Under the pieces are notes generated by a model. It was not told the DNA's origin, did not search any database, and was given only the letters and a program-made list of their open reading frames with translations. DNA of 64,000 bases from an uncultured Desulfovibrio sp. GTDB lineage: Bacteria; Desulfobacterota; Desulfovibrionia; Desulfovibrionales; Desulfovibrionaceae. The translations under genes and the position numbers were made by a program. Positions 56,557-64,000 of the stretch are shown here, piece after piece. The DNA is taken from positions 21,389 through 85,388 of the forward strand of contig NZ_CALUWO010000008.1 in assembly GCF_944324505.1 (NCBI RefSeq), in the 5' to 3' direction. Each line of letters opens with the position of its first letter. Position 1 is the stretch's first letter.

Positions 56557-57010
56557 GCGTTTTCGGCAATATCCTTGCAGGAAGCGCGCAGAACAGCACG
56601 CTCAGAAAACCCGGAAGTTGCTGCCTTGCAGCAACAGCCCGTGCCCAGTCCGATGCCGGAGATGGCCATACGCGCCGGCACGGGCAGGACGCACGCAGAA
56701 GCCATTGCCCCCGGCATGGCGCGCTCGCACGTCCCGGTCCTGCCGCTGGCAGGCCATGGGCCAAGCCGGCCACGCCGGGGAAAAGCGCACCAGAAACTGG
56801 CGCCACGCGGCACACAGCACCGGCACAGCGCCCTGATGGAGCGCCCGGCATCCCGCGCTGCCCTCCCCGGTGGCACTCAGGAAGACATGCTGCCGGCAGC
56901 TGCCAAACCCTCTGCGGCAGGACATGCGCAGGGCGTGCCGAAGACTTTTCCCTTCTCTTCCGGCACAAGTGTATAAAGAATCATGAAATTGGCAAAGCGT
57001 GACGCATGGC
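56557..57010. other. Intergenic region with no gene found
   Basis: About 450 GC-rich bases between the diguanylate cyclase start and the DMT transporter stop. Frames of 100-160 codons exist on both strands but none has a ribosome site or recognisable sequence. No terminator with a T-run was seen. Confidence 0.55.
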
Positions 57011-57916
57011 CTAGCCCCGGCGCCGCCACTGGCTGAGCAGCACACCGGCAATGACCAGCAGCGAGGCCGCATACTGCGACGGCAGAAAAACCTCGTGCAA
57101 AAAGCAGACGCCGATGATCAGCGTCATGACAGGAATGAGATTGGTATAGGCCGCGGCCTGTGCGGCGGAAAGGCCATGCACGCCCACATTGTAGAGGCCG
57201 TACCCGCCCAGGGAAACCACGCAGCCCAGGTAGACCACGCAGGCCCAGGGCGCCCAGGACGGCAGATCAAGGCCCAGATTCACCGGCTCTGCCGTGGAGG
57301 GGGCCAGCAGACAGAGCGTGCCGAAAAAGCCCAGCCCCACCAGCGACTGCACCAGGGTGATCTGCAACGGAGAATAACGGGCAGACAGGTGCCGGGCCGT
57401 CACGGTATAGAGCGCACCGCAGACAATGGCCAGCCCTTCCAGCAGATTGCCCAGCACGGGCCGGGGGGCACTTTCCTGGGGGGCGGCAGCCAGCGTCAGC
57501 CAGATGACGCCGGCCACAGCCACGCCGAACCCCAGCCAGCCCAGGCGGCCCACCCGCTCACGCAGGGCAAGCCAGGCCAGCAGACCCACAAAAAGCGGCA
57601 GGGCGGCCACGATCATGCCGGCCTGCGAGGCCGTGGTAAAGCGCATGGCATTGGCTTCCAGCAAAAAATAGCAGCCGGGTTCGCACAGGCCCATGAACAG
57701 CAGCCAGCCCCAGCCGCCCTGACGCCGCAACGCGCGCCAGAGGCCGGGCAGCACGGGCAGCAGCACCAGCGTGGCCGCGAGCATGCGGCCGAACATGAGG
57801 GTGACCGGGTCCAGGCCGGTAAGCGCAATGCGCATGGCCGGATAGGACGTACTCCAGAACAGCATGGCCACCAGCAGGGCCAGATGCGGCAGCAGACGGG
57901 AAAAGGCAGGGGGCAT
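57011..57916 (-). CDS. EamA/DMT-family transporter
   Basis: A 301-residue integral membrane protein with ten hydrophobic helices in two EamA repeats of five, the layout of drug/metabolite exporters. LLVAMLFWSTSYPAMRIAL and the second-repeat NLIPVMTLIIGVCFLHE are typical. Exporters of this family carry amino acids, purines or other small metabolites. It diverges from the DegT aminotransferase gene with a 157-bp spacer. No ligand clue is visible. Confidence 0.9.
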   Translation of the reverse strand: MPPAFSRLLPHLALLVAMLFWSTSYPAMRIALTGLDPVTLMFGRMLAATLVLLPVLPGLWRALRRQGGWGWLLFMGLCEPGCYFLLEANAMRFTTASQAGMIVAALPLFVGLLAWLALRERVGRLGWLGFGVAVAGVIWLTLAAAPQESAPRPVLGNLLEGLAIVCGALYTVTARHLSARYSPLQITLVQSLVGLGFFGTLCLLAPSTAEPVNLGLDLPSWAPWACVVYLGCVVSLGGYGLYNVGVHGLSAAQAAAYTNLIPVMTLIIGVCFLHEVFLPSQYAASLLVIAGVLLSQWRRRG

Positions 57917-58013
57917 GGCAGGCCGGGGGTTACAGGTGGGGACAGAACGTCCGGCAGCCTATGCCATCCCCCGCGCGATTTCAAGGCGGCCCATCCCCCG
58001 GACCAGCCGAGAC

Positions 58014-58042
58014 TTGCCCCCGGCGCCATTAGAGGGTATGCA
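58014..58042 (+). promoter_or_regulatory. Candidate promoter for the DegT-GtrA/GT2 operon
   Basis: TTGCCC, a 17-bp spacer and TATGCA, 31 bp upstream of the aminotransferase start. Confidence 0.45.
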
Positions 58043-58073
58043 GGGACACCATCCCAAACGCGTGGAGGTTCCT

Positions 58074-59216
58074 ATGACGTTACGTCTTTCCCGTTCCATC
58101 GTGGGTGAAGCTGAAGCCGAAGCCGTGCGCCGTGTCATCGTTGAGGACGGTTACCTGGGCATCGGTGCGGAGACCCGCCGCTTTGAGGAAGAGCTGGCCG
58201 CCTGGCTGGGTGTGGAGCGCTGGCAGATCATCACCGCCAATACCGGCACGGCCGCCCTTACCCTGGCCGTGGACAGCCTGCTGCCCGACCGCCACACCGG
58301 CCGCCCGCCCAAGATTCTTGTGCCCTCGCTGACCTTTGTGGCCTCCTTTCAGGCCATCACCGCCGCCGGCTGCCGGCCTGTTGCCTGCGATGTGCTGCCC
58401 GAAACCGGCACCATTGACCTGGCCGACGCCGAAAAACGCCTGGATGGTGACGTCATTGCCATCATGCCCGTTCACTATGCCAGCAATCCGTGGCAGATCG
58501 ACGAGGTCTACGATTTTGCCCGGCGCAAGGGACTGCGCGTCATCGAAGACGCGGCCCATGCCTTCGGCTGCCGCCATCAGGACAAAAAGATCGGCAGCTT
58601 CGGCGATCTGATCTGTTTCAGCTTTGACGGCATCAAGAACATCACCTGCGGCGAAGGTGGCTGCCTGGTGGCCTTTGACCGGCAGTGCGCCGCCCGCGCG
58701 GCCGATGCCCGCCTGCTCTCCGTGGAGGGCGACACCCAGTCCCGCTTTGCCGGAACCCGCACCTGGGATCCGGATGTGAAGCGGCAGGGCTGGCGCTTTC
58801 ACCTCAGCAACATCATGGCCGCCATCGGCAGGGTGCAGCTCTCCCGGCTGGACGGGGAATTCATCCCGGCCCGGCGCGCCCTGTACGACCGCTATGCGCA
58901 GGGACTGGCCGGACTGGCCGATCTGCGGCTGCTGCGGACGGATCCCCAGGACTTCATCGTGCCGCACATTCTGCCTGTGCGCATCCTCAACGGCCGCAAG
59001 GACGCCTTCAAGGCTGCCCTGGCTGCCCAGGACATTCCCACGGGCGTCCACTACAAGCCCAATCACTGGCTGACCTTCTTCCGGGAAAGCGGGCAGCTGC
59101 CCCTTCCCGCCTGCGAACAGCTCTTCGGCGAGCTGGTGACCCTGCCCCTGCATCCGGGCCTGAGCATGGATGACGTGGACGAGGTCTGCCGCGCCGCACG
59201 CGCCGCCCTGGCCTGA
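58074..59216 (+). CDS. DegT/DnrJ/EryC1-family aminotransferase
   Basis: A 380-residue PLP sugar aminotransferase-like enzyme. NTGTAAL, PSLTFVASFQAI, IEDAAHAFG and CFSFDGIKNITCGEGG with the likely Schiff-base Lys188 are the family motifs. Members put an amino group on nucleotide keto-sugars for lipopolysaccharide, capsule or glycosylated proteins. GGAGG lies five bases before the ATG at 58074; the longer frame to 57864 runs into the divergent promoter region. A glycosyltransferase fusion follows after 17 bp. The sugar substrate is not readable. Confidence 0.92.
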   Translation: MTLRLSRSIVGEAEAEAVRRVIVEDGYLGIGAETRRFEEELAAWLGVERWQIITANTGTAALTLAVDSLLPDRHTGRPPKILVPSLTFVASFQAITAAGCRPVACDVLPETGTIDLADAEKRLDGDVIAIMPVHYASNPWQIDEVYDFARRKGLRVIEDAAHAFGCRHQDKKIGSFGDLICFSFDGIKNITCGEGGCLVAFDRQCAARAADARLLSVEGDTQSRFAGTRTWDPDVKRQGWRFHLSNIMAAIGRVQLSRLDGEFIPARRALYDRYAQGLAGLADLRLLRTDPQDFIVPHILPVRILNGRKDAFKAALAAQDIPTGVHYKPNHWLTFFRESGQLPLPACEQLFGELVTLPLHPGLSMDDVDEVCRAARAALA

Positions 59217-59233
59217 GCCGGCAAGGATTCGCC

Positions 59234-60700
59234 ATGACCTTTGAAGAATACCGGAAACTCGTGCGCTCGCTCTTTGCCCGGCGCTGGGTGCGCTATGTTT
59301 TTGTGGGGGGGCTGTCCGCCTTCTGCTACATCCTGCTGGGCCTGCTGCTGGTTTCCTGCTGGGGCTGGCCCATGCTGCTGGGCAATGCCCTGGCCTATGC
59401 GGCAAGTTTTCTGGTGGCCTACTGGGGGCAGCGCCGCTGGACCTTTGACATTGCGCAGGCTCCGCACGGCCCCATGCTGCGCCGCTTTGCCGGCGTGCAG
59501 GTCTTCGGCCTCGTCTTCAATGCCCTGCTGGTCCTGCCCCTGAGCCATGCCGGCCTGCCCTACGGTCTGGCCATGCTGCTGGCCTCGGTGCTGGTGCCCG
59601 TGGCCGTGTATCTGCTCTGCCGCTTCTGGGTTTTCCGCGCGGTGGAAACCCTGGCCTCCCGCGAAACAGACCCGCGCTTCCTGCCCCGTCCCGGGGCGGG
59701 GGATGACCTCTGGCAGCAGCCCTGCGGCAATCCGCCCGCGGTTTCCGTCATCATGAACTGCTACAACAGCTCGGCCAAGCTGGAAGAGGCCCTGCGCTCG
59801 CTGGCCGCCCAGACCTTCACGGACTTCGAAGTCATTTTCTGGGACAACTGCTCCACCGACGAAAGCCCCCTCATAGCCCAGGCCTTTGCCCCGCTGCGGG
59901 GACGGCTGCGCTATTTCCGCGGCGAGGTCAATGTTCCGCTGGGCGCGGCGCGCAATCTGGCCCTGCGCGAGGCCAGGGGCCGCTACATTGCCTTTCTGGA
60001 CTGCGACGATCTGTGGCGCCCCGAAAAGCTGGCCGAACAGGTGGATATCTTCGAGACGGACCCGCAGGTGGGCCTGGTCTGCACGGATACGGAAATCTTT
60101 GACGGACGGCGCGTGCTCAAGCGCCTGTTCCGGCAGTCCCGCCCCGTGGACGGCATGGCCTTCCGGGAACTCATGCAGCGTCAGTGGATTTCCATGTCCT
60201 CGGCCATGCTGCGCCGCAGCGCCCTGGAATCGCTGGCGCCCCTGCCCGCCGACGGCACGCCGCCGCCATGGTTTGACGAAAGCCTCAACGTTTGCGAGGA
60301 GGCCGATGTCTTCTACCGCGTGGCCCATGACTGGAAACTGGCCCATGTGGACCGCCCGCTGACCCTCTGGCGTGTGCACGGCGGCAATACCACCTTCCGC
60401 AAGTTCGGCCAGTTTGCCGACGAAACCCTGCGCATTCTGGACAAGCACTGCCGGCTCTATCCCGGCTATGAAAAGGAATATGCGGATATCGTGGCCATGC
60501 TGCGTCAGCGGGCCGCCTTTCAGCAGGCCATTGCCCTCTGGCGCGACGGCCGGGGCCGCGAAGCCCGTGCCCTGCTGGCCCCCTTCCGCTCGGCCTCGCC
60601 CAAACTCTGGCTGTTCCGCCTGGTCAGCCATCTGCCCGGACGCTGCTTTGATGCGGCCGCGCGCCTGTACTTTGCCCTGCCGGCCTTTCTGCGGCGCTGA
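59234..60700 (+). CDS. GtrA-like membrane domain fused to a GT2 glycosyltransferase
   Basis: A 488-residue two-domain protein. Residues ~18-135 form four helices of the GtrA type (FVGGLSAFCYILLG, NALAYAASFLVAYWGQRRW, and CRFWVFR at the end), found in flippases or regulators of O-antigen and teichoic-acid glycosylation. Residues ~168-400 are a GT-A family 2 glycosyltransferase with VSVIMNCYNSS, DNCSTDES and FLDCDDLW, the last giving the metal-binding Asp pair. The two functions are usually separate genes (GtrA, GtrB), and the order here is unusual. It follows the aminotransferase gene, so the operon probably makes and transfers an amino sugar. Confidence 0.88.
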   Translation: MTFEEYRKLVRSLFARRWVRYVFVGGLSAFCYILLGLLLVSCWGWPMLLGNALAYAASFLVAYWGQRRWTFDIAQAPHGPMLRRFAGVQVFGLVFNALLVLPLSHAGLPYGLAMLLASVLVPVAVYLLCRFWVFRAVETLASRETDPRFLPRPGAGDDLWQQPCGNPPAVSVIMNCYNSSAKLEEALRSLAAQTFTDFEVIFWDNCSTDESPLIAQAFAPLRGRLRYFRGEVNVPLGAARNLALREARGRYIAFLDCDDLWRPEKLAEQVDIFETDPQVGLVCTDTEIFDGRRVLKRLFRQSRPVDGMAFRELMQRQWISMSSAMLRRSALESLAPLPADGTPPPWFDESLNVCEEADVFYRVAHDWKLAHVDRPLTLWRVHGGNTTFRKFGQFADETLRILDKHCRLYPGYEKEYADIVAMLRQRAAFQQAIALWRDGRGREARALLAPFRSASPKLWLFRLVSHLPGRCFDAAARLYFALPAFLRR

Positions 60701-60991
60701 GCGCAGACCACTCCAGCATATGCCCACAGCCCGGGGAGGCGCACGTCGCACGACGTGAGCCTTCCCGGTTTCGTTTATGGCGTATCTGCCCGCCCGCACG
60801 GGCAGCCTCCCGCAGGCCCCCGGCGCAGCACGCCGGCCCCTGCGGCTCCTCTGTGCTCCGGTCCGGCCTTTCCGGCTGTTGCCGCTTTCCGCGTCGGCCC
60901 GTTGCGGGATTCATGCCCCGGGCTTCTTCCCGCCGTCCCCGCATCGGCCCGTGGCGGGCGCTTCCCGCCTCCCCTTCCGCGAAAAACGGAC
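60701..60991. other. Intergenic stretch with no gene found
   Basis: About 290 GC-rich bases between the GT2 fusion and the rlpA terminator. Nothing recognisable. Confidence 0.55.
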
Positions 60992-61028
60992 AAAAAAAGC
61001 GCCACGGTTCCTGACGGTTCCGTGGCGC
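60992..61028 (-). terminator. Rho-independent terminator for rlpA
   Basis: GCGCCACGG/CCGTGGCGC with a 12-base loop, followed on the minus strand by seven T, about 40 bp past the rlpA stop. Confidence 0.88.
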
Positions 61029-61067
61029 GTGTTCGTTGTCTTGTCCGCTCTGGTTGTTGCCGGGGGC

Positions 61068-61787
61068 CTACTTGTCCCCCACCACAAAGGCATGCGGGTA
61101 GCTGCGCCGGAGCAGGTCCAGCATGGCCCCGGCCCGGGCCGTATCAGGCCACGGCCCCACCTGCACGTTCCAGAGGTCATTGCTGCCAAAATAGATGCGT
61201 CCCGTATAGCCGGCCTCACTGAGCTGCCGGATGAGCCGCTGGGCATTGGCCTTGACCCCGAAGGCTCCCACCTGCACGTAGTAGCTGCCCATGACATCGC
61301 CATCCGCCCGGACTTCAGGAATGCCGCCGCTCAGGCTCTGGATGCGTACCCGCGTCGTGCCCTTGCCGATGACATCCAGGCGCTGGGCCGCGCCCTTGGA
61401 CAGATCGATGACACGATCATCCACAAAGGGGCCACGGTCGTTGATGCGCAGGATGAGGGAACGCCGGTTGGCCAGATTGGTCACCCGCACCCGGGTCCCC
61501 AGGGGCAGAATCTTGTGGGCGGCCGTCATGGCATACTGGTTATAGCGTTCGCCGCTGGCCGTGGTCTTGCCATGAAAGCCCGGCCCGTACCAGGAGGCCA
61601 CGCCCTCTTCCACAAAGCCGTGCGCGGACTTGAGCGGATAATAGGTCTTGCCGCGGATGGTATAGGGCTTGCTGCCGGGCACGCCTCCCTTGCGCCAGGA
61701 GGAGGAACCGCAGCCGTTCAGCAGCGTTGCGCAGAACAACGCCAGCAGCAGCACGGCCGCAGCGCGCATAACGGCACCACGCCTCAT
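61068..61787 (-). CDS. rlpA: RlpA-like septal lytic transglycosylase lipoprotein
   Basis: RlpA cuts peptidoglycan strands lacking stem peptides at the division site. The 239-residue protein has a lipobox (LLNGC, Cys26). A double-psi beta-barrel domain at about 60-150 follows (GVASWYGPGFHGKTTASGE, ILPLGTRVRVTNL, RINDRGPF). A SPOR domain closes the protein (about 165-237: YYVQVGAFG, WNVQVGPW), which binds denuded septal glycan. Its ATG overlaps the stop of the upstream unknown gene (ATGA at 61784-61787). It is third in a three-gene unit. Confidence 0.94.
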   Translation of the reverse strand: MRRGAVMRAAAVLLLALFCATLLNGCGSSSWRKGGVPGSKPYTIRGKTYYPLKSAHGFVEEGVASWYGPGFHGKTTASGERYNQYAMTAAHKILPLGTRVRVTNLANRRSLILRINDRGPFVDDRVIDLSKGAAQRLDVIGKGTTRVRIQSLSGGIPEVRADGDVMGSYYVQVGAFGVKANAQRLIRQLSEAGYTGRIYFGSNDLWNVQVGPWPDTARAGAMLDLLRRSYPHAFVVGDK

Positions 61788-62638
61788 GCCGGCCGGCCGT
61801 CCGCGGCAGAGGCTTCGGCATGCCGCTCGCTCAGGGAGCGCAGCAGCTCCTGGCCGTCCTTGTCCAGGCGCTGCAACGAACGGGCACGCAGCAGCAGGCG
61901 TTCGGCCTCCTCCGCGCGCCCGGCCTCCAGAAAGTTTTCCGCAGCCAGATGATAGAGACGCTGGGGCCTGTCCCCGTACAGGGCGCGCATCAAGTCGGAA
62001 AACAGCACCCCAAAGGCCCGCCGGGCCGTGTCTTCCTCCACGGCCAGCCAGCGGGCCAGATGCCCGTTGCCGCCCCGTCCCTCCAGATAGCGCGTCAGCA
62101 GATAGAGGCCGTGGCGCAGCACGTAGAGAATACGCTGCAACTCGCGGGCAGAGCTTTCCGCCGTCTGCGAGGCCAGCTCGTGCAGCGGGTCGTACAGGTC
62201 TCCGGTGACGGAAGGCGCACGGGAAAGCTGGGCCAGACGGCTGGCATAATGCTGCCGCTGGAAGGCATCCTCACGCAGCTTGACGCATTCGTGAAAGGCA
62301 TAGCCGATGCACCAGTCCAGCAGGGCCTCCACCGGAGCCTGCATGGTGAGGCCCGTGGGATGCACGCTGCCCGCAAACTGCCAGAGCAGGATGGCATCAG
62401 GGGGCGGCGTGTCGCCGACGGTATTGCGGAAAAGATGATGGGAAGTATCCTTCAGCCGCCAGAAGACGCCCTTGCGGTTGACCTCGCCCAGCAGATCGCG
62501 CAGCGAGGCATAGGACACAAGGCCGTCGCGGGAAAAGAGCCGGCTCTGCTCGTCGATGCCCAGATAGACCGTGCAGTAGTCGCGCACCAGATCGCGCACG
62601 AAAAAGCCCCGGCGGGCCAGGAGCCAGCGATGACTCAC
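61784..62638 (-). CDS. Unknown protein, co-translated with rlpA
   Basis: A 284-residue protein I do not recognise. It is rich in Arg, Leu and Glu, without a signal peptide or membrane helix, and predicted mainly helical. Segments such as LFRNTVGDTPPPD and LDWCIGYAFHECVKLRED stand out, and the C-terminal ~80 residues look like helical repeats (AENFLEAGRAEEAERLLLRARSL), perhaps TPR-like. Four-base overlaps link it to the small gene upstream and to rlpA downstream. This arrangement hints at a joint role in cell envelope or division, but nothing in the sequence shows it. Confidence 0.75.
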   Translation of the reverse strand: MSHRWLLARRGFFVRDLVRDYCTVYLGIDEQSRLFSRDGLVSYASLRDLLGEVNRKGVFWRLKDTSHHLFRNTVGDTPPPDAILLWQFAGSVHPTGLTMQAPVEALLDWCIGYAFHECVKLREDAFQRQHYASRLAQLSRAPSVTGDLYDPLHELASQTAESSARELQRILYVLRHGLYLLTRYLEGRGGNGHLARWLAVEEDTARRAFGVLFSDLMRALYGDRPQRLYHLAAENFLEAGRAEEAERLLLRARSLQRLDKDGQELLRSLSERHAEASAADGRPA

Positions 62639-62901
62639 TGCTCGGCCTCGCGCAGCAGCAGTTCGGCCACGTTGATGTCATAAATGCGCAGGGGGTCGGC
62701 GTCGGCATTGCGTTCCTCGCGGTAGAGCTGCGCCGCGTCCTGCAGCACCCGGTAGGGAATCCAGCCATGCCGTTCCCAGACTTCGGGCAGCTCATCCTGC
62801 CAGAGGCGGAATTCCACCACGCTATCCTGCCGCCGCACATAGACGCGTACCTTGTGGTTGCCTGCCTGCGGATAATAATAAAGGCCGCGTTTGTCTTGCA
62901 T
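62635..62901 (-). CDS. Small protein of unknown function
   Basis: An 88-residue protein I do not recognise. It begins MQDKRGLYYYPQAGNHK and contains VRVYVRRQDSVVEFRLW, a likely beta-hairpin, then a helical C-terminus. No signal peptide. AAGGA lies about six bases before the ATG at 62901. Its stop overlaps the next start (ATGA). It opens the rlpA operon and has a candidate promoter 35-70 bp upstream. Confidence 0.75.
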   Translation of the reverse strand: MQDKRGLYYYPQAGNHKVRVYVRRQDSVVEFRLWQDELPEVWERHGWIPYRVLQDAAQLYREERNADADPLRIYDINVAELLLREAEQ

Positions 62902-62943
62902 AATTCGTCCTTCCTGTATGGGGGCATGTGCCCGCGTGCAGCG

Positions 62944-62973
62944 CTTATATCCTTAAAAGGGTCCCTTTGCCAA
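62944..62973 (-). promoter_or_regulatory. Candidate promoter for the rlpA operon
   Basis: On the minus strand TTGGCA, an 18-bp spacer and TATAAG, 43 bp upstream of the first gene. Confidence 0.5.
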
Positions 62974-63029
62974 GAGCACAGCCCGGCCGGCCCTGACCAG
63001 GGGCAAGAAAAACTCCCGGGCCAAGGCAG

Positions 63030-63058
63030 TTGTCATTGCCCGACAAATGAGATATGAA
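63030..63058 (+). promoter_or_regulatory. Candidate promoter for dsrA
   Basis: TTGTCA, a 17-bp spacer and TATGAA. If used, transcription starts near 63065 and leaves a leader of about 235 bases. Confidence 0.5.
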
Positions 63059-63122
63059 AGAGCGAGTTTCTGTTGCGGACCGTGCTCCGAAACGCCTCAA
63101 GGCACTGGGATGCCCCGGCGAA

Positions 63123-63272
63123 GCCTGTTTTCCCGGACAGGCAGGTGCGCTCCGTCAGCGTCTCGGGCGTGATCAGTCCGCACCAACGTACCTGCCCCCA
63201 GAGCGGTACGCTATCTGCGGTTGGAGCACCGGCTCCGGACACGCGCGAAGGCACATCACGCAACGCCGTGAT
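63123..63272 (+). promoter_or_regulatory. Four hairpins in the dsrA leader
   Basis: GCCTGT/ACAGGC (63123-63142), CGTACC/GGTACG (63187-63210), GGAGC/GCTCC (63223-63236) and ATCACG/CGTGAT (63255-63272). The last ends 16 bases before the dsrA ribosome site. They may stabilise the mRNA or regulate it; no known riboswitch was recognised. Confidence 0.45.
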
Positions 63273-63299
63273 ACACACAAACCATGTGGAGGTATGGCA

Positions 63300-64000
63300 A
63301 TGGCGAAACATGCAACCCCCCTGTTGGACCAGCTGGAAAGCGGCCCCTGGCCGAGCTTTGTGTCCGACATCAAACAGGAAGCGGCCCATCGTGCCGCCAA
63401 TCCGCAGGGTCTCGACTATCAGATTCCCGTCGACTGCCCTGAAGACCTGCTGGGCCTTCTGGAGCTTTCCTATGAAGAAAAGGAAACGCACTGGAAGCAC
63501 GGCGGCATCGTGGGCGTGTTCGGCTACGGTGGCGGCGTTATCGGCCGTTACTGCGACCAGCCCGAAAAGTACCCCGGTGTGGCCCACTTCCACACCATGC
63601 GCGTGGCTCAGCCCGCCGCCAAATTCTATCACACCAAGTTCCTGCGCGACCTGTGCGACATCTGGGATCTGCGCGGTTCCGGCCTGACCAACATGCACGG
63701 CTCCACCGGTGACATCGTGCTGCTGGGCACCCAGACCCCCCAGCTGGAAGAAATCTTCCACGAACTGACCCACAAGATGAACGTGGACCTGGGTGGTTCC
63801 GGCTCCAACCTGCGTACCCCCGAAGCCTGCCTCGGTCAGTCCCGCTGCGAATATGCCTGCTACAACACGCAGGACATGTGCTACCAGCTGACCATGGATT
63901 ACCAGGACGAACTGCACCGTCCCGCCTTCCCCTACAAGTTCAAGTTCAAGTTCGACGGCTGCCCCAATGGCTGCGTGTGCGCCATGGCCCGTTCCGACTT
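63300..64000 (+). CDS. dsrA: Dissimilatory sulfite reductase alpha subunit (partial, runs off the window)
   Basis: DsrA pairs with DsrB and siroheme to reduce sulfite in the cytoplasm, the core of sulfate respiration; here the first 233 codons are visible. The sequence begins [20 protein letters not shown] and follows the Desulfovibrio protein closely. Cysteines 177, 183, 221 and 225, which hold the siroheme-coupled [4Fe-4S] cluster in D. vulgaris, are all at those numbers. The ATG at 63300 was preferred over 63294 because GGAGG sits seven bases before it. A structured leader and a candidate promoter lie upstream. dsrB is expected to the right but is not in the window. Confidence 0.97.
   Translation, partial: MAKHATPLLDQLESGPWPSFVSDIKQEAAHRAANPQGLDYQIPVDCPEDLLGLLELSYEEKETHWKHGGIVGVFGYGGGVIGRYCDQPEKYPGVAHFHTMRVAQPAAKFYHTKFLRDLCDIWDLRGSGLTNMHGSTGDIVLLGTQTPQLEEIFHELTHKMNVDLGGSGSNLRTPEACLGQSRCEYACYNTQDMCYQLTMDYQDELHRPAFPYKFKFKFDGCPNGCVCAMARSD

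Larger units (their letters stand above)
62902..63299. other. Divergent promoter region and long dsrA leader
   Basis: About 400 bases between the rlpA operon and dsrA. It holds one promoter for each side and, after the dsrA promoter, a leader of about 235 bases with four short hairpins. No credible upstream ORF was seen. Confidence 0.65.

Noticed and set aside
56553..56876. 107-codon minus-strand frame ending in ATGA at the diguanylate cyclase
   Set aside because: The overlap looked like coupling, but there is no ribosome site and the Cys/Arg/Pro-rich sequence resembles random GC-rich translation.
63033..63917. 294-codon minus-strand frame over dsrA
   Set aside because: Antisense to dsrA and its leader; no motif.

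Overview
The window is a GC-rich, densely coded bacterial chromosome segment. Its right end holds the first 233 codons of dsrA (dissimilatory sulfite reductase alpha subunit). The visible cofactor-ligand cysteines fall at the positions known from Desulfovibrio vulgaris DsrA (177, 183, 221, 225). With cytochrome bd oxidase, SelB, a CoA-disulfide-reductase-like flavoprotein and a sulfate-permease-family transporter, this points to a sulfate- or sulfite-reducing member of the Desulfovibrionaceae. Genus or species is inference. I saw no insertion sequence, prophage, CRISPR array, rRNA or tRNA gene.

Layout. 1-3076: a polyketide-synthase-type acyltransferase (cut by the left edge) divergent from a PLP alpha-oxoamine-synthase-like enzyme. 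3351-8986: a four-gene cell-surface glycan operon (GT4 glycosyltransferase, polysaccharide deacetylase-like protein, paralogous GT4, AsnB-like amidotransferase). 9147-16366: htpX, a lipoprotein, an auxin-efflux-type carrier, htpG and cydAB. 16781-25375: a Skp-like lipoprotein, SulP transporter, tRNA-dihydrouridine synthase, ispH, selB and a CoA-disulfide reductase/rhodanese fusion. 25888-30276: argJ and the str operon rpsL-rpsG-fusA. 30406-37887: an autotransporter with 30-residue passenger repeats, an unknown secreted protein, valS and a BPL_N-domain protein. 38527-40088: a sigma-54-preceded amtB-PII pair. 40231-42873: an alternative-spermidine pair (NspC and a carboxy(nor)spermidine dehydrogenase). 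43265-46764: a histone-deacetylase-family protein with a C-terminal four-Cys motif, a small acidic protein, tmk and an OB-HD nuclease-like protein. 46835-47608: surE. 47700-55071: a catabolic locus with TctCBA importer, split UxaA/SuyAB-type lyase, HpcH/HpaI aldolase and a divergent PrpR-type sigma-54 activator. 55330-60700: a diguanylate cyclase, DMT transporter, DegT-type aminotransferase and a GtrA-GT2 fusion. 61068-62901: rlpA with two overlapping unknown genes. 63300-64000: dsrA.

How genes work together. The most coherent candidate system is 47700-55071. A sigma-54 activator diverges from an operon that has its own -24/-12 element, and three TGTTGCA heptamers spaced 20 and 10 bp lie between them. 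The operon encodes periplasmic capture, membrane import, a two-subunit lyase and an aldolase, a complete route for an organic acid. The small-plus-large lyase layout is shared by altronate/galactarate-type dehydratases and by 3-sulfolactate sulfo-lyase (SuyAB). In an organism with DsrAB, the second possibility would link sulfonate import to sulfite respiration. The sequence alone does not decide between them.

Regulation. Many promoters here can be read as TTGNNN-N17-TANNNT, often with TTGCC as the -35. Two convincing sigma-54 elements precede amtB and tctC. Rho-independent terminators are frequent and mostly at convergent gene ends. The longest non-coding stretches are 37888-38526 (partly AT-rich), 25376-25887, 56557-57010, 16367-16780 and the structured dsrA leader at 62902-63299.
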